64,000 nucleotides of DNA, taken from Paraburkholderia dinghuensis. GTDB taxonomy: Bacteria; Pseudomonadota; Gammaproteobacteria; Burkholderiales; Burkholderiaceae. How positions within the stretch are numbered: the stretch's first letter is position 1; each line of letters starts with the position of its first letter. Where the stretch lies: assembly GCF_003837865.1 (NCBI RefSeq), contig NZ_RQIS01000006.1, forward strand, positions 125,657 to 189,656, read 5' to 3'. This document shows, in pieces, positions 8,744 to 17,706 of the stretch. Position numbers and translations under genes: made by a program. The notes under the pieces were generated by a model. That model made no database searches, was not told the origin of the DNA, and was given only the letters and a program-made list of their open reading frames with translations.

Positions 8744-9796
8744 ATGAGCGCAACGCCCGCTCACCCGCTTTCCGTACCGCCCCGCATGTCGGATGTTGCC
8801 CGGCTCGCCGGGGTATCGAAGATGACTGTTTCCCGCGTCCTGGCGGGGGGCAACGTATCGCAGGCCACGCGCGAGCGGGTACAGAAAATCATCGACGAGC
8901 TCGGCTACGTGGCCGACGCAGCAGCGGGCGCCTTGTCGTCGGGGCGCTCCGATTTCGTCGCCGTGCTGGTGCCGTCGCTTTCCAGCTCCAACTTTTCCGA
9001 TACCGTGCGCGGGCTCAGCGCGGCGCTTGCGCCTCACGGCCTGCAACTTCTGCTTGGCGACACCGATTACCGGCTCGAAGAAGAGGAGCAGCTCGTCCGC
9101 TCGATGTTGCGCTATCAACCGCGATGCGTAGCGCTCACCGGAAGGCATCACACCGATGCGACCCGCACACTGCTGCAGCGCGCGGGCATCCCGGTCGTGG
9201 AAATGTGGGATCTGCCGGGCGATCCGATCGACATGAGCGTGGGCTTTTCCAATTCGAGGGCCGCGCGCGCCATGGTGCGCTATCTGCACGAGAAGGGTTA
9301 TCAACGGATCGGCTATCTCGGCGGCGCGAGCGAACTCGACCGGCGCGGTCTCGAACGGATGCGGGGCTATGTGGCCCAGATCAAGGCGCTCGGTCTTGGC
9401 GAGCCGCGGGTCATCCGGCTCGGTGAATCCCCCATCACGATGAGCCATGGCGCGCCAGCGCTCGCTGCGTTGCTCGAAGCATGGCCCGACACGGACGCGG
9501 TGATGTGCGTGAGCGACATGTCGGCCTTCGGCGCAATCATGGAATGTCATCGACGCGGTTTGTCGGTGCCTGACGATATTGCGGTCGCGGGATTCGGTGA
9601 CTTCGAGGTTGCCGCGTGCTGCCATCCGACGATCACAACGGTCTCCGTGGATGCCTACGGCATCGGCCTGCGTGCCGGTGACGCTTTGCTGGCCGCGCTC
9701 GGTGTGGCCGCGCCGGATGCGTCCGCCCCACAGACGCAGTCGCACGCGAAGGCCACCAAGGTCGAGTTCACGGTCGTGCCGCGACAGAGCGCTTAA
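8744..9796 (+). CDS. LacI-family transcriptional regulator
   Basis: The frame is open far upstream, but the repressor domain begins right after the ATG at 8744. The product is 350 residues. A LacI helix-turn-helix (MSDVARLAGVSKMTVSRVLAGG) covers residues about 15-37, and a hinge and periplasmic-binding-protein-like effector domain run to the end. It sits 80 bp after the lactonase gene in the same orientation, so it is probably the local regulator of the sugar operon. Its effector is likely the sugar or its lactone. GntR/PurR-like members have the same layout, so the effector is not certain. Confidence 0.88.
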   Translation: MSATPAHPLSVPPRMSDVARLAGVSKMTVSRVLAGGNVSQATRERVQKIIDELGYVADAAAGALSSGRSDFVAVLVPSLSSSNFSDTVRGLSAALAPHGLQLLLGDTDYRLEEEEQLVRSMLRYQPRCVALTGRHHTDATRTLLQRAGIPVVEMWDLPGDPIDMSVGFSNSRAARAMVRYLHEKGYQRIGYLGGASELDRRGLERMRGYVAQIKALGLGEPRVIRLGESPITMSHGAPALAALLEAWPDTDAVMCVSDMSAFGAIMECHRRGLSVPDDIAVAGFGDFEVAACCHPTITTVSVDAYGIGLRAGDALLAALGVAAPDASAPQTQSHAKATKVEFTVVPRQSA

Positions 9797-9881
9797 GCCG
9801 CTGCGTGGACACGGGCCTCGGCCGCACGAGGTCGGCCCAGCGGGGGTAGACCGCATTTAGCCTGCGAATTCCCGTTTATTT

Positions 9882-9919
9882 GACGAAAATGCGCGACGAA
9901 AACGCGCGACGAAATGCGG
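9882..9919. repeat. 13-bp tandem repeat, about three copies
   Basis: GACGAAAATGCGC (9882-9894) and GACGAAAACGCGC (9895-9907) are followed by a partial third copy GACGAAATGCGG (9908-9919). They lie in the 278-bp gap between the LacI gene and the YoaK gene, just before a TATATT-containing stretch at 9920-9926. They may be regulator sites or a simple repeat. Confidence 0.5.
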
Positions 9920-10074
9920 TATATTCCAACACTGAAAGATGGAATCCGATTCCGGCCGCGATTCATGCGGCCCCATGAAATGCCCCAATCATGACCCGCA
10001 GGCGCGCATCAGACCATCGTTTGCCGGGGTTTGCTGAAAGGGCAGAACACTGAGCGAGCTGCGATAGATACACC

Positions 10075-10845
10075 ATGCCAGTCACTTACTTTCGTAATCT
10101 CGCGGGCAAGGATCGCAACCACAGCTCCAATCGGCATCTCGGCTTTTCGCTCGCGTTTGTTGCAGGCGCCGCGAATGCGGGGGGCTTTCTCGCCGTCAAA
10201 CAATATACGTCGCACATGAGCGGCATCGTGTCCGCCATTGCCGACGAGGCAGCGCTCGGCAATCTCGCCTTGGCGTTTGCGGGCATCGCGTCGCTCTCAT
10301 CGTTCGTGCTCGGTGCGGCCTGTTCCGCCGTGCTCATCAACTGGGGACGGCGTAGGCAGCTGAACGGCCGGTACGCCTTGCCATTGCTGCTCGAAGCTGT
10401 CCTGCTACTGTGCTTCGGTCTGCTCGGCGGCCATCTCGCGCTGTGGCAGGCATTCTTCGTGCCCTTCACCGTGGTTCTGCTGTGCTTCATCATGGGGCTG
10501 CAAAACGCGATCATCACGAAGCTGTCGAATGCCGAAATCCGCACGACTCACATGACTGGCATCGTCACCGACATCGGCATTGAACTCGGCAAGCTGTTCT
10601 ACTGGAATTCGAGTAGCGCCCGCTCTGGCGAGTCCGATGTGTACGCGGACCGGCAGAAGCTGCGCGTGCTCGGCACGATGCTCACGATGTTTCTTTCTGG
10701 CGCCTTTGCAGGCGCGCTTGGCTTCAAGCACGTCGGCTACGCTGCAACGATTCTGCTGGCCGGCATCCTTGTCGTGCTGGCCGCCGTACCGATGGTCGAC
10801 GATCTTCGCGAATGGGCCAGACGACCGGATAGCACGGCACGCTGA
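10075..10845 (+). CDS. YoaK/DUF1275 family membrane protein
   Basis: This 256-residue protein has about six transmembrane helices. The hallmark AFVAGAANAGGFLAV...YTSHMSG N-terminal segment is followed by NAIITKLSNAEIRTTHMTGIVTDIGIELG, typical of DUF1275. The family is an uncharacterised inner-membrane family, possibly transport-related. The start ATG at 10075 is within the conserved N-terminus. It appears monocistronic. No neighbour suggests a specific function. Confidence 0.85.
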   Translation: MPVTYFRNLAGKDRNHSSNRHLGFSLAFVAGAANAGGFLAVKQYTSHMSGIVSAIADEAALGNLALAFAGIASLSSFVLGAACSAVLINWGRRRQLNGRYALPLLLEAVLLLCFGLLGGHLALWQAFFVPFTVVLLCFIMGLQNAIITKLSNAEIRTTHMTGIVTDIGIELGKLFYWNSSSARSGESDVYADRQKLRVLGTMLTMFLSGAFAGALGFKHVGYAATILLAGILVVLAAVPMVDDLREWARRPDSTAR

Positions 10846-11015
10846 TATTGCGGAAACCGCGCCAGGGTGCTTTCCAGGGTCCCGTTGTGCGATTGCGCGA
10901 GCCACGGGTCAGCCCGCCGATTCCCGCAGAACAAAGCCGCGGCGCGATGCCAGTGACTTGAACGTCGCGCCCGAGAAAGGCCGTACGAGCTAACCGGGCA
11001 GGGTGCTCGTGGCCA

Positions 11016-12071
11016 CTACGCGTGAACCGCCGCTACTCGCTCGGCCAGCTTGGTGTCGTAGCTCGAATGGACGTGCACACGCTTTTTGTCCGGATAGGCG
11101 TAGGTATAGGCCTTGCGCAGCGCCAGCGAGGCTTCATGAAATCCAGACAGAATCAGCTTCTGCTTGTTTGGATAGGCGGCGATGTCGCCAGCAGCAAAAA
11201 TGCCGGGTCGTGAACTTTCATAGTAAGACGTATCGACGGAAATCCGCCCCGCCGGACCGGCGATACCCCAGTTCGCAATCGGACCAAGCGCTGCGACCAG
11301 TCCGAACAGCACGAGCATCTGATCGGCGTCGATGCGCACCGAACCGTCCATCTGGCGAACCTCAATCGATTCGAGCGGCCCTTCCGACGCGTGCAACCCG
11401 GCAATCGTGCCGATCACGAAATCCATCTTCCCTGCGGCGACGGCCTGATGAACGCGGGCCACGCTCGAATCGGTCGCGCTGAAGCCGTTGCGCCGATGGA
11501 CGAGGGTGACGCGCCGCGCGATCGGTAGCAGCGCGAGCGCCCAGTCGAGCGCCGAGTCACCGCCGCCCGCGATCACGACGTTCTTGCCGGCAAAGATGTC
11601 GGCGTCGGAGACGCTGTAATGGACATATTGGCCTTCGAGCGTTGCCGCCTCATCCAGTGTGAGCCGCTGCGGCACAAATGCACCATTGCCCGCTGCGATC
11701 AGAATAGCGGCGGCATCGAAGGTGACACCCTTGTCGGTGCGCGCAAGCCAGCGGCCACCCTCCAGTTGTTCCAGCGTCTCGATACGCTGACCGAGATGCA
11801 TGGCGGGTTCGAACGGTCGACATTGTTCAATGAGACGATCGACAAGATCGCGCGCTGTGCACGATGGAATAGCCGGAATATCGTAGATTGGCTTGTCGGG
11901 GTACAACTCGATGCACTGCCCGCCGGGCCTCTCGATGCCATCCACGATCTGACACGAGAGCCCGATCACGCCTGCCTCGAACGCCGCGAACAGGCCCACG
12001 GGACCGGCGCCTACAATCAGCACATCGGTGCGTATATCGGACACGCTGGAACTGGTTGTCGTGGATATCAT
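11016..12071 (-). CDS. Ferredoxin--NADP+ reductase, thioredoxin-reductase-like type
   Basis: This 351-residue flavoprotein transfers electrons between NADPH and ferredoxin or flavodoxin. The FAD-binding GAGPVG is at residues 21-26, the NADPH-binding GGGDSALDWA lies mid-protein, and the C-terminal GDIAAYPNKQKLILSGFHEA is diagnostic for the type-2 (YumC-like) FNR clade. There is no CxxC redox pair, which separates it from thioredoxin reductase. The ATG at 12071 follows an AAGGAAT ribosome binding site. It is transcribed alone on the minus strand. Confidence 0.87.
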   Translation of the reverse strand: MISTTTSSSVSDIRTDVLIVGAGPVGLFAAFEAGVIGLSCQIVDGIERPGGQCIELYPDKPIYDIPAIPSCTARDLVDRLIEQCRPFEPAMHLGQRIETLEQLEGGRWLARTDKGVTFDAAAILIAAGNGAFVPQRLTLDEAATLEGQYVHYSVSDADIFAGKNVVIAGGGDSALDWALALLPIARRVTLVHRRNGFSATDSSVARVHQAVAAGKMDFVIGTIAGLHASEGPLESIEVRQMDGSVRIDADQMLVLFGLVAALGPIANWGIAGPAGRISVDTSYYESSRPGIFAAGDIAAYPNKQKLILSGFHEASLALRKAYTYAYPDKKRVHVHSSYDTKLAERVAAVHA

Positions 12072-12275
12072 ATGGATTCCTTATGGACGTCACGCGGGAC
12101 GCACGAGAGCCCCACGCCCTTCACCATACAGTTCCAATACCACACCCGCAACGAAACTATTACAGCTTGCGCGGGATACGCCGGGGTTTAAGGAAAATGC
12201 AGTAGCGTGCCGGCACTTTCCGCCAGCGTGCGGAAATTTTGGTGGTTCCCCGATGTAGCTCGGGTAAACGAAACC

Positions 12276-12309
12276 GGCTCGCCACCGCGACAAACCGCAA
12301 TGGCGAGCC
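12276..12309 (-). terminator. Hairpin downstream of the first DUF4148 gene
   Basis: GGCTCGCCA at 12276-12284 pairs with TGGCGAGCC at 12301-12309, giving a 9-bp stem with a 16-nt loop. The same element recurs after the second DUF4148 gene, so it was duplicated with it. Probably a terminator or 3' stabiliser; it lacks a clear T-run. Confidence 0.5.
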
Positions 12310-12381
12310 AGTAGGGGAAACCACCGGATCACGACCGACAAAACACTCCGGCGACAATCCTCGGCTTTTTAGCCGGACCGC

Positions 12382-12648
12382 TTACTGTGCAGCGTGGCCT
12401 TGCTCCGACGTGCCGCTGGTCACGCCGCCCACGGCGGCGTTTTGCGCGGCGACACGGGCTTCAGCAGCCTGAATGTTCAACGGGTATTCGTTCGGGTTCG
12501 AACGCGCCGGGTTGTAGCCGGCCTTTTCGACCTGAACCAGCTGTTCACGAACTTGCGCGCGGGTCAGCGGCTGGTTCGATTGCGCGAACACAGCAACAGG
12601 AGCAGCAAGGGTGGCGGCGATAACGACGGCTTGAACGAGCGATTTCAT
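12382..12648 (-). CDS. DUF4148 periplasmic protein, copy 1
   Basis: This is an 88-residue small exported protein. A signal peptide (about 1-22, ending VAVFAQ) is followed by the DUF4148 core: LTRAQVREQLVQVEKAGYNP, then an Ala/Gln-rich C-terminus. The start ATG follows GGAGG at 8 nt. DUF4148 proteins are abundant in Burkholderiaceae and their function is unknown. A near-identical paralogue lies 844 bp away in the same orientation with its own copy of the promoter and 3' hairpin, so each is a separate transcription unit. Confidence 0.9.
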   Translation of the reverse strand: MKSLVQAVVIAATLAAPVAVFAQSNQPLTRAQVREQLVQVEKAGYNPARSNPNEYPLNIQAAEARVAAQNAAVGGVTSGTSEQGHAAQ

Positions 12649-12710
12649 GACTATTACCTCCAGGTTTGTTTTTGTCGGCTGAGAACTGGTTTGTCTGCAG
12701 CACTGACGGT

Positions 12711-12739
12711 AGTGTAGGAGCGCGCGATACTAGGGTAAA
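12711..12739 (-). promoter_or_regulatory. Promoter of DUF4148 copy 1
   Basis: On the minus strand TTTACC (-35) and TACACT (-10) are separated by exactly 17 nt. The surrounding block AGGTATTTACCCTAGTATC is conserved in the second copy while flanking bases have drifted, which supports function. The leader to the ATG is about 60 nt. Confidence 0.65.
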
Positions 12740-13121
12740 TACCTAATTTCCGAACTCACTGTTTTCGCTGGGAGAACAATAACGTTCGCGGCCAGTCAGG
12801 GCGTCGGCCTCGCGGAGACGGTGTATTGGCTGCGGTCGTGACCTGGCGATACCCGTCTGGAGCGCCCGATTGCACGGCTTCAGCGCGATCACGCAGACGC
12901 GCAGGCATGGAATGGGGAAGTTGAATGGCGGCATGGCGCGTGTCGTTTTCACGCCGGTTGCCCGGGATGACTGTGCAGATGGCGGGGCGAGTCCGCCTGA
13001 AGTTCAGATGAATCGACCTGCTTATCCGCGAGACTCAACGGACGCCAGTGGTGGTCGGGATGCCCGCGCGCGCACTGTGCAAAGCACACTCGACACGGCT
13101 GCGGTGGCCGCAAACGAAACC

Positions 13122-13155
13122 GGCTCGCCGTCGCGATAAGCCGCGATGGCGAGCC
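13122..13155 (-). terminator. Hairpin downstream of the second DUF4148 gene
   Basis: GGCTCGCC at 13122-13129 pairs with GGCGAGCC at 13148-13155. It is the duplicate of the hairpin at 12276-12309, with a diverged loop but intact stem. Conservation of the pairing argues for a role in termination or mRNA stability. Confidence 0.5.
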
Positions 13156-13225
13156 AGCAGGGGAAACCATCGAAACGCCAGGAACGAAGCCCCTGGCGGA
13201 AACTGCGGCTTTTCAGCCGGACAGC

Positions 13226-13492
13226 TTACTTAACAGCGTGGCCCTGCTCCGACGTGCCGCTGGTCACACCGCCCACGGCGGCGTTTTGCGCGGCAACACG
13301 GGCTTCAGCGGCCTGAATGTTCGCCGGGTAGTCGTTGGGGTTCGCATGCGACGGGTTGTAACCGGCCTTTTCGATCTGAACCAGCTCTTCACGGACTTGC
13401 GCGCGGGTCACCGGCTGGGCCGATTGAGCGAACACAGCGACAGGAGCAGCAAGGGTGGCAGCGATAACGACAGCTTGAACGAGCGATTTCAT
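13226..13492 (-). CDS. DUF4148 periplasmic protein, copy 2
   Basis: This is an 88-residue paralogue of the protein at 12382-12648. The first 22 residues (signal peptide) are the same, and only scattered changes occur in the mature part (VTRAQVREELVQIEKAGYNPSHANPNDYPANIQ). The ATG at 13492 is chosen from the GGAGG ribosome binding site and by alignment to copy 1. The frame is open 18 codons further upstream. The function is unknown. The pair probably arose by tandem duplication of a unit of about 500 bp including promoter and hairpin. Confidence 0.9.
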   Translation of the reverse strand: MKSLVQAVVIAATLAAPVAVFAQSAQPVTRAQVREELVQIEKAGYNPSHANPNDYPANIQAAEARVAAQNAAVGGVTSGTSEQGHAVK

Positions 13493-13553
13493 GACTATTA
13501 CCTCCAGATTTATTTTGTCGGCTGAGAGCTGATATGTCTGCAGCACTGACAGC

Positions 13554-13582
13554 AGTGTAGGAGGCCGAGATACTAGGGTAAA
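13554..13582 (-). promoter_or_regulatory. Promoter of DUF4148 copy 2
   Basis: TTTACC and TACACT again with 17-nt spacing on the minus strand, as at copy 1. The -35 region and the adjacent CTAGTATC are identical between the copies while the spacer centre differs. Confidence 0.65.
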
Positions 13583-14307
13583 TACCTAATTTGCGAATTC
13601 ACTGTTGTCGCTGCCTTAACAATGGCAACGAGATCCTGCCGAAACCCGCGAATTTTTGCAGCGATCGGTAACATCGGAGCGGAGAGGCGAATAAACCGGC
13701 CGACGGGGCTGACGCGACCGGCAACAGTCCGCCGTGTGTGTGGGCGTGCCACCGAATCCAGAGCCGGTCAGGGGACGCAACCTGGCGCGGGAAGCGCCCC
13801 TGCAGCGCGGCGGAACGGCTTGCCGATCCGGACAGCGCCACCCGTGTCACAGCATCAGAGCGCGCCCTTCAGGCAATCCTCGGCACGCCATCCGTACAGC
13901 CATTGGAGCGAATCGTAGAACTGCTCGCGCGTGCTGCCGATGCCGTTCGGCGGAGCCGGAGCGGTGTCGATGTACTGGCGCGCCGACGCCGTGAGCCGGA
14001 ATGCGGTGACGCTGGCGCTCGATTGTCTGCGTGCCTGCGCGGAACCGTGAGCCACGGGGCATGGTCCGGCCCACACTTACTAGCGATGGCGACCTGCTGT
14101 GGCCCGACATGCGGATTGCTCTCAGGCATCCGCTTACATGGATCTGGCGCTAATACCTTGCGGTCATATCGATAGAGCGAAAGATCGTTTCGTTTTGCAT
14201 TAGGCCATACCTATACTTCGCCGCACCGGCGTGGACTTTAACCATAAATCAGCTCGCCATTGCGATGACATGGAGCGTCGGGACTCCTTAACTTTGCACG
14301 CTAGCCT
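13583..14307. other. Gene-poor interval with a possible gene fragment
   Basis: Over 700 bp without a convincing intact gene. On the minus strand at about 13855-14010 one frame reads like a real protein end (ARQYIDTAPAPP, then TREQFYDSLQWLYGWRAEDC and a stop) but no plausible start, domain or ribosome binding site goes with it. This may be a decayed gene. The stretch just before 14308 presumably holds the promoter of the next gene. Confidence 0.35.
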
Positions 14308-15732
14308 ATGACTACCCATCAAACCTTGCCGGCCGACGCGACGCCGGCTGAAGCCCCGTCGCAGCGCGCCGAGCGCGGCGGGCTCTTTTCCAATGAAGAC
14401 TGGTGGGCCGTGTGGATCGGCCTCGCGGTAATCGTCGTTGCGTGGGGCCTGTTTAGTAGCGGTCACAGCATCAAATGGCTCGCGGTGGCACCCGCGAAAT
14501 GGTCGTCGCTCGCGCAGACCGGCGCCGACTTCTCGCATCATCTGCCGAACTATGCCGCGCTATTCGTCGTGCTTGCGGGGCTGTTCAGCATCAGCATCGT
14601 CGCGCTGCGCCAGCGGATCGCCCACTTCTTGCCCGCGTTTTTCATCCTCTTCGTCGCGTCCGGCGTGATTTTCACGCTCGGCGCGTGGACCGGCGCGGCA
14701 AAGTACAACCTCGAACCGCCGCTCGTCGCGCTCGCGGTCGGGCTCGTGATTTCGAACGTGTTTCGCCTGCCCGAGTGGTTCGCGGCAGGACTGCGCGTTG
14801 AGTTCTACGTGAAGGTGGGGATCGTGCTGCTCGGCGCGACGCTGCCGTTTACGCTGATCGCATGGGCCGGGCCCGTTGCGGTCGCGCAGGCGGGCATCGT
14901 ATCGCTCGTGACGTTTTCCGTGATCTTTTTCACCGCGCGTGCATTCCCGCTCGATCCGCGCTTTGCCGCGGTGCTCGGTGTCGGCGGCGCGGTGTGCGGC
15001 GTATCGGCGGCGATCGCGGTGGCTGGTGCGGTTCGCGCGAAACGCGAGCAGGCGTCCGTCGCCATTACGCTCGTCGTGGTGTGGGCCATCGTGACGCTCT
15101 TCGTGTTGCCGTTTGCGGCTCGCGAGCTCGGGCTTTCGACAGGGGTTGCCGGCGCGTGGATCGGCACGTCGGAGTTCGCGGACGCTGCAGGCATCGCCGC
15201 CGCGCAGGCTTATGGCGATCTTGCGAAACAGGCCGCCGGCGCAATCGCCGGTGCACCGGATGCATCGGTGCAGGCGTTCACGTTGATGAAAGTGGTGGGA
15301 CGTGACATCTGGATTGGCATCTGGGCATTCGTGCTCGCGGTGATCGCAACTACTCGCTGGGATCGCACCAGCGACGGCGTGAAGTCGAAGGCTGACGCAC
15401 GCGAAATCTGGGCACGCTTTCCGAAGTTCGTGATCGGCTTTCTGATCGCATCGGCGTTGGTCACGTGGATCGCCAGCCACTATTCGCTCGCCGACTACCG
15501 CAAGATCGTTACACCCGAGTTCGTCGCGCCGATTACGGCGTTGCGCGTTTGGGCGTTCACGCTGTGCTTCTTGAGCATCGGGCTGACGACACGGCTGCGT
15601 TCGCTTTCCGCGACTGGCGTAAAGCCGTTTCTAGCGTTCACCGTGGGTGTGGCCGTGAACATCGCGATCGGCTACGTGCTCTCGGCGCACGTGTTCGCAC
15701 CTTACTGGAATAGCCTTGGACAGGGAACGTGA
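14308..15732 (+). CDS. YeiH/UPF0324-type putative sulfur-anion exporter
   Basis: This 474-residue inner-membrane protein of the PF03601 (Cons_hypoth698/YeiH) family has about eleven transmembrane segments. Characteristic segments are LVALAVGLVISN, KVGIVLLGATLPF, the glycine-rich GVGGAVCGVSAAIAVAG, and GTSEFADAAGIAAAQAYG. It is longer than YeiH (about 350 residues) because of an extra N-terminal hydrophilic/membrane section and an internal insertion. Members are annotated as putative sulfate exporters, with weak experimental support. The gene is convergent with the cysteine desulfidase at 16176, which suggests but does not prove a sulfur-metabolism link. Confidence 0.82.
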   Translation: MTTHQTLPADATPAEAPSQRAERGGLFSNEDWWAVWIGLAVIVVAWGLFSSGHSIKWLAVAPAKWSSLAQTGADFSHHLPNYAALFVVLAGLFSISIVALRQRIAHFLPAFFILFVASGVIFTLGAWTGAAKYNLEPPLVALAVGLVISNVFRLPEWFAAGLRVEFYVKVGIVLLGATLPFTLIAWAGPVAVAQAGIVSLVTFSVIFFTARAFPLDPRFAAVLGVGGAVCGVSAAIAVAGAVRAKREQASVAITLVVVWAIVTLFVLPFAARELGLSTGVAGAWIGTSEFADAAGIAAAQAYGDLAKQAAGAIAGAPDASVQAFTLMKVVGRDIWIGIWAFVLAVIATTRWDRTSDGVKSKADAREIWARFPKFVIGFLIASALVTWIASHYSLADYRKIVTPEFVAPITALRVWAFTLCFLSIGLTTRLRSLSATGVKPFLAFTVGVAVNIAIGYVLSAHVFAPYWNSLGQGT

Positions 15733-16175
15733 TGCCTGGCATCGGCTTGCTAACACGGCTGCGGACGCTGGCAGCAACGCCCGTTCCTCAACCGTGCGAC
15801 CAGGCGGCATGCGCACGCTGTCGCCATCGCGACAATGAGCGCGGCACGCTCGAGCGTCGGATACCCGGGCTCGTCGTGTTCAGTTCGGGTTATGGCGCCA
15901 GCGCGGCCGAAAGCCGGTTGTGCCGGCTGCATGACCGGCTGACCGCTCCCGGCGACAGTTGTGCGGAGTTTTCTCCGCGCGACTGAGCCGCGGGCAGCAA
16001 TCAGGCGTGGCAGCAAGGGAAGCGTGAAATCGGCTCGGTCACGCTGAACGCGAGACAAACGTCCTTTAAGGCGCTACGGCGCGCAGCCCAACCTGGGCCA
16101 CGCGCAGCCGCTGTAAAGCTATGCCGCGCGGGCGCTCCCACGCCCGCGCGAACTCATCTGGCGTCAGGTAACCGC
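15733..16175. other. Intergenic interval between convergent genes
   Basis: About 440 bp between the YeiH-type exporter and the cysteine desulfidase, which converge here. The short open frames on both strands lack ribosome binding sites and recognisable protein features. Nothing functional was identified beyond expected transcript ends. Confidence 0.4.
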
Positions 16176-17528
16176 TCAAGCCACGACTTCTGCGTCGTTC
16201 ACGTCGCGTTCCTTCGTCGACGTCCGCCTCGCTTCGCCACCGGACACGCGCAACGGCTTTTGCCACATCATGTCGATGATGGCGACATCGGTATGCTTCA
16301 TCGGCTGGGTCACCAGTTGGCACAAGTTATTGATTGTGTCCTCAACGTCCTCGCAGACAATTCCATCACCCGATCCTGCACGGATGCGTTGTCTGGCGAG
16401 CAGAACGGACCGGAAGGCGCTGGTGGTGGCTGTCGAAACCTTCATTGCACAGGTGTTGGATGCGCCATCGCAAATGATCCCGCTGATATCGCCGACCATG
16501 TTCGACACCGCGCGTTCCAGCACCCCGAAATCCCTCGCGAACAACCAGCTCATCCCCGCCGCGGCGCCCATGGCGGCCGTAGTCACGGCGCAAAGTGCCG
16601 ACAGGCGGGTATAGCGGGCATGAATGGAGATCGCCACGAGGTGTGAGAGCGCGAGTGAGCGCGCCAGCGCCTCGTCGTCAACCTGGAGGTGCTGCGCGAC
16701 GGTGACGACCGGCATCGTCGCGGCAATGCCCTGATTGCCCGAACCAAAGTTCGTCATCGCGGGAAGCGTAGCGCCGCCCATGCGGGCATCCGACGCACTG
16801 GTCGTATTGATCACGATCCGGTTGAGCAGATCGTCCTGCATCAGACCCTGCGAGATGGCGTCTTGCAGCGTTCCGCCTACGTTGAGGCCATAGCGCACGC
16901 GCCGTCCTTCGGCGGAGAGTGCACTGTTGATTTTCGCGGCCTCGAGCATGAATGCGATGTCTTCGAAGTCGACTGAATCCGCAAACTCAAAAGCGTCCCG
17001 CAGGGTAAAGTCGGGCAGCCGGTTGTCATTGCTGTGCGAGGGTCGTGCGGGGCGATCGATCTCGACGCGATCGTTGACACACAGGTACGTGATTTGGGTG
17101 TGTCCGCCACTCACAACAACCCTGCACTGATCGTTTCCGCCTTTCAGCGTGAGATCGACATGGAGGAATTCGGGTGTTTCCTTCTGCTCGATAGTGACGC
17201 GGCCTTCGTTCACCATCATGCGGGCGTCGGCGACGTGCTGAGGCTCGATGCTGCGGAACACTTCCAGGCCCGCGAGCGGATCTCCGCCGATTGCGCCCAC
17301 TGCGGCCGCCAGCTCCACGCCGCACGAATGGGTGCCGGGGAGGGTGACACCCATCGCGTTCTTGTAAAGGTTCCGGGACACGTGGCCCGTGATCGCCGTA
17401 ACGGGTTCGCTCAGATGTTGTGCCGCTGCAGCTGCCGCGAATGCGATGGCTACCGGTTCGGTACACCCCAGTGCCGGCGACACCTCTTTTTTTAACCACT
17501 GAATCAGTACTTGCGCGTCCATTGCCAT
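16176..17528 (-). CDS. cyuA: L-cysteine desulfidase (UPF0597/CyuA family)
   Basis: This is a 450-residue protein of the serine-dehydratase-alpha-like UPF0597 family (E. coli CyuA, formerly YhaM). The family breaks L-cysteine into pyruvate, ammonia and sulfide using a 4Fe-4S cluster. Diagnostic segments are SPALGCTEPVAIAFAAA near the N-terminus (cluster/active-site Cys), TLPGTHSCGVELAAA, TNFGSGNQGI, and ICDGASNTCAMKV. The ATG at 17528 or 17522 is preferred because the family N-terminus begins there; the frame is open 24 codons upstream. There is no adjacent cysteine importer. It could also be annotated L-serine ammonia-lyase-like. Confidence 0.82.
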   Translation of the reverse strand: MAMDAQVLIQWLKKEVSPALGCTEPVAIAFAAAAAAQHLSEPVTAITGHVSRNLYKNAMGVTLPGTHSCGVELAAAVGAIGGDPLAGLEVFRSIEPQHVADARMMVNEGRVTIEQKETPEFLHVDLTLKGGNDQCRVVVSGGHTQITYLCVNDRVEIDRPARPSHSNDNRLPDFTLRDAFEFADSVDFEDIAFMLEAAKINSALSAEGRRVRYGLNVGGTLQDAISQGLMQDDLLNRIVINTTSASDARMGGATLPAMTNFGSGNQGIAATMPVVTVAQHLQVDDEALARSLALSHLVAISIHARYTRLSALCAVTTAAMGAAAGMSWLFARDFGVLERAVSNMVGDISGIICDGASNTCAMKVSTATTSAFRSVLLARQRIRAGSGDGIVCEDVEDTINNLCQLVTQPMKHTDVAIIDMMWQKPLRVSGGEARRTSTKERDVNDAEVVA

Positions 17529-17706
17529 ACTTTTGCTCGTCAAGCGGAAAAGTATATGCCTCGGCACGGAGATATTTCTTCCATATTCCGCTTCATTCAA
17601 GTCGTGTTATGGAATTTTTTCTCTGTCAAACGACCGCATGGTAGTCGGGTGACCGGTTCAACAGGGTGTGGGTGTTCTATCTCGACGACAACGGCGGCGC
17701 GTGCCG

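Noticed and set aside
15729..15986. Short frame after the YeiH-type gene
   Set aside because: No ribosome binding site, Arg/Cys-rich random-looking composition, overlaps the upstream stop.
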